Below, piece after piece: positions 12,679 to 12,875 of a DNA stretch of 12,875 bases. This stretch comes from a bacterium HR25 (GTDB taxonomy: Bacteria; Chloroflexota; Dehalococcoidia; SM23-28-2; HRbin24). The position numbers were made by a program, and so were the translations under genes. The number at the start of each line of letters is the position of its first letter. Within the stretch, counting starts at the first letter, position 1. The stretch is from NCBI GenBank assembly GCA_002898615.1, contig BEIB01000022.1, positions 1 to 12,875 of the forward strand. Direction: 5' to 3'. The notes under the pieces are model-generated. The model was given only the letters and a program-made list of their open reading frames with translations. It was not told the DNA's origin and searched no databases.

Positions 12679-12875
12679 GCGATGGGGAACCTGGCCCCGC
12701 ACCTGGCGCAGTGGGCGAGGCCGGGCGCTATCTCGAAGGCGAGGGGCTGACCACAGCGCTCACAGGGGAAGGGGGGCCGCCTCTCCCCTCGCCTGGGCTC
12801 CTCAGGCGGGAGGTCGTAGGGGTCGGGACGCCTGCGCCCCGTGCGCAGCAGCCGCCGGTAGCGCTGGAGCAGCAG
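12675..12875 (-). CDS. C-terminal part of a zinc-ribbon protein, cut by the window end
   Basis: The minus strand is open from the window edge to TAG at 12675-12677, giving 66 residues without a start codon in view. A basic N-terminal part (LLLQRYRRLLRTGRRRPDPY) leads to a DLPPEEPRRG hinge. A clear zinc ribbon PCERCGQPLAFEIAPGLAHC then ARCGARFPIA closes the protein, with CxxC pairs 15 residues apart. The arginine-rich start suggests a nucleic-acid-binding protein, but the missing N terminus decides what it is. It lies on the same strand as the 10851-12281 gene run and converges on the gene at 12487. The frame fits the window edge exactly and codon third positions are nearly all G or C. Confidence 0.7.
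   Translation of the reverse strand: MLLQRYRRLLRTGRRRPDPYDLPPEEPRRGERRPPFPCERCGQPLAFEIAPGLAHCARCGARFPIA

Noticed and set aside
100..12875. CRISPR array or self-splicing intron
   Set aside because: No regularly repeated 24-37-base units with unique spacers, and no Cas or intron-encoded reverse transcriptase motifs on either strand.

Overview
The window is GC-rich DNA, apparently bacterial. Codons have strongly G/C third positions, most genes carry strong AGGAGG-type Shine-Dalgarno (SD) sites, one large gene starts with GTG, and the single tRNA gene encodes its own CCA end. The proteins are rich in Arg, Leu, Glu and Pro and poor in Lys, Asn and Ile. That would fit Chloroflexota or another high-GC, possibly thermophilic lineage, but nothing here fixes the taxon.

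Layout. (1) Positions 25-99 hold a tRNA-Phe(GAA) gene. It is followed by about 580 bases without a convincing gene, less GC-rich than the rest, which contain short 12-13-base-spaced direct repeats right beside the tRNA and probably the promoter of the next operon. (2) Positions 680-10297 hold four co-directional, tightly packed genes: a DUF499 P-loop ATPase, an unrecognised 158-residue protein, a DUF1156 adenine/cytosine-N DNA methyltransferase, and a fusion of a phospholipase-D-like nuclease domain with a SNF2-type helicase. This is a defence operon of the helicase-methylase-ATPase kind; NCBI labels such families 'anti-phage-associated DUF499', 'anti-phage-associated DUF1156' and 'phospholipase D-like domain-containing anti-phage protein'. 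(3) Positions 10244-10500 hold a decayed minus-strand gene remnant whose 3' part runs into the helicase gene, which suggests a module boundary. (4) Positions 10535-12875 hold an accessory patch of very small genes, mostly on the minus strand. Nearly all have paired cysteines of zinc-ribbon type and one resembles an OB fold. Most have their own strong SD site and are separated by GC-rich hairpins. The last gene is cut by the window edge.

Working model (inference). The methylase marks host DNA. The DUF499 ATPase and the small second protein form or control a recognition/motor complex. The PLD-SNF2 protein translocates on and cuts unmodified invading DNA. The placement beside a tRNA, the truncated neighbour and the cluster of tiny zinc-ribbon genes all suggest a genomic island. 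The strongest candidate for something undescribed is the small second gene, which sits where DUF3780 sits in the better-known versions of this system but does not look like a family I recognise. The zinc-ribbon/OB-fold cluster is the second candidate.
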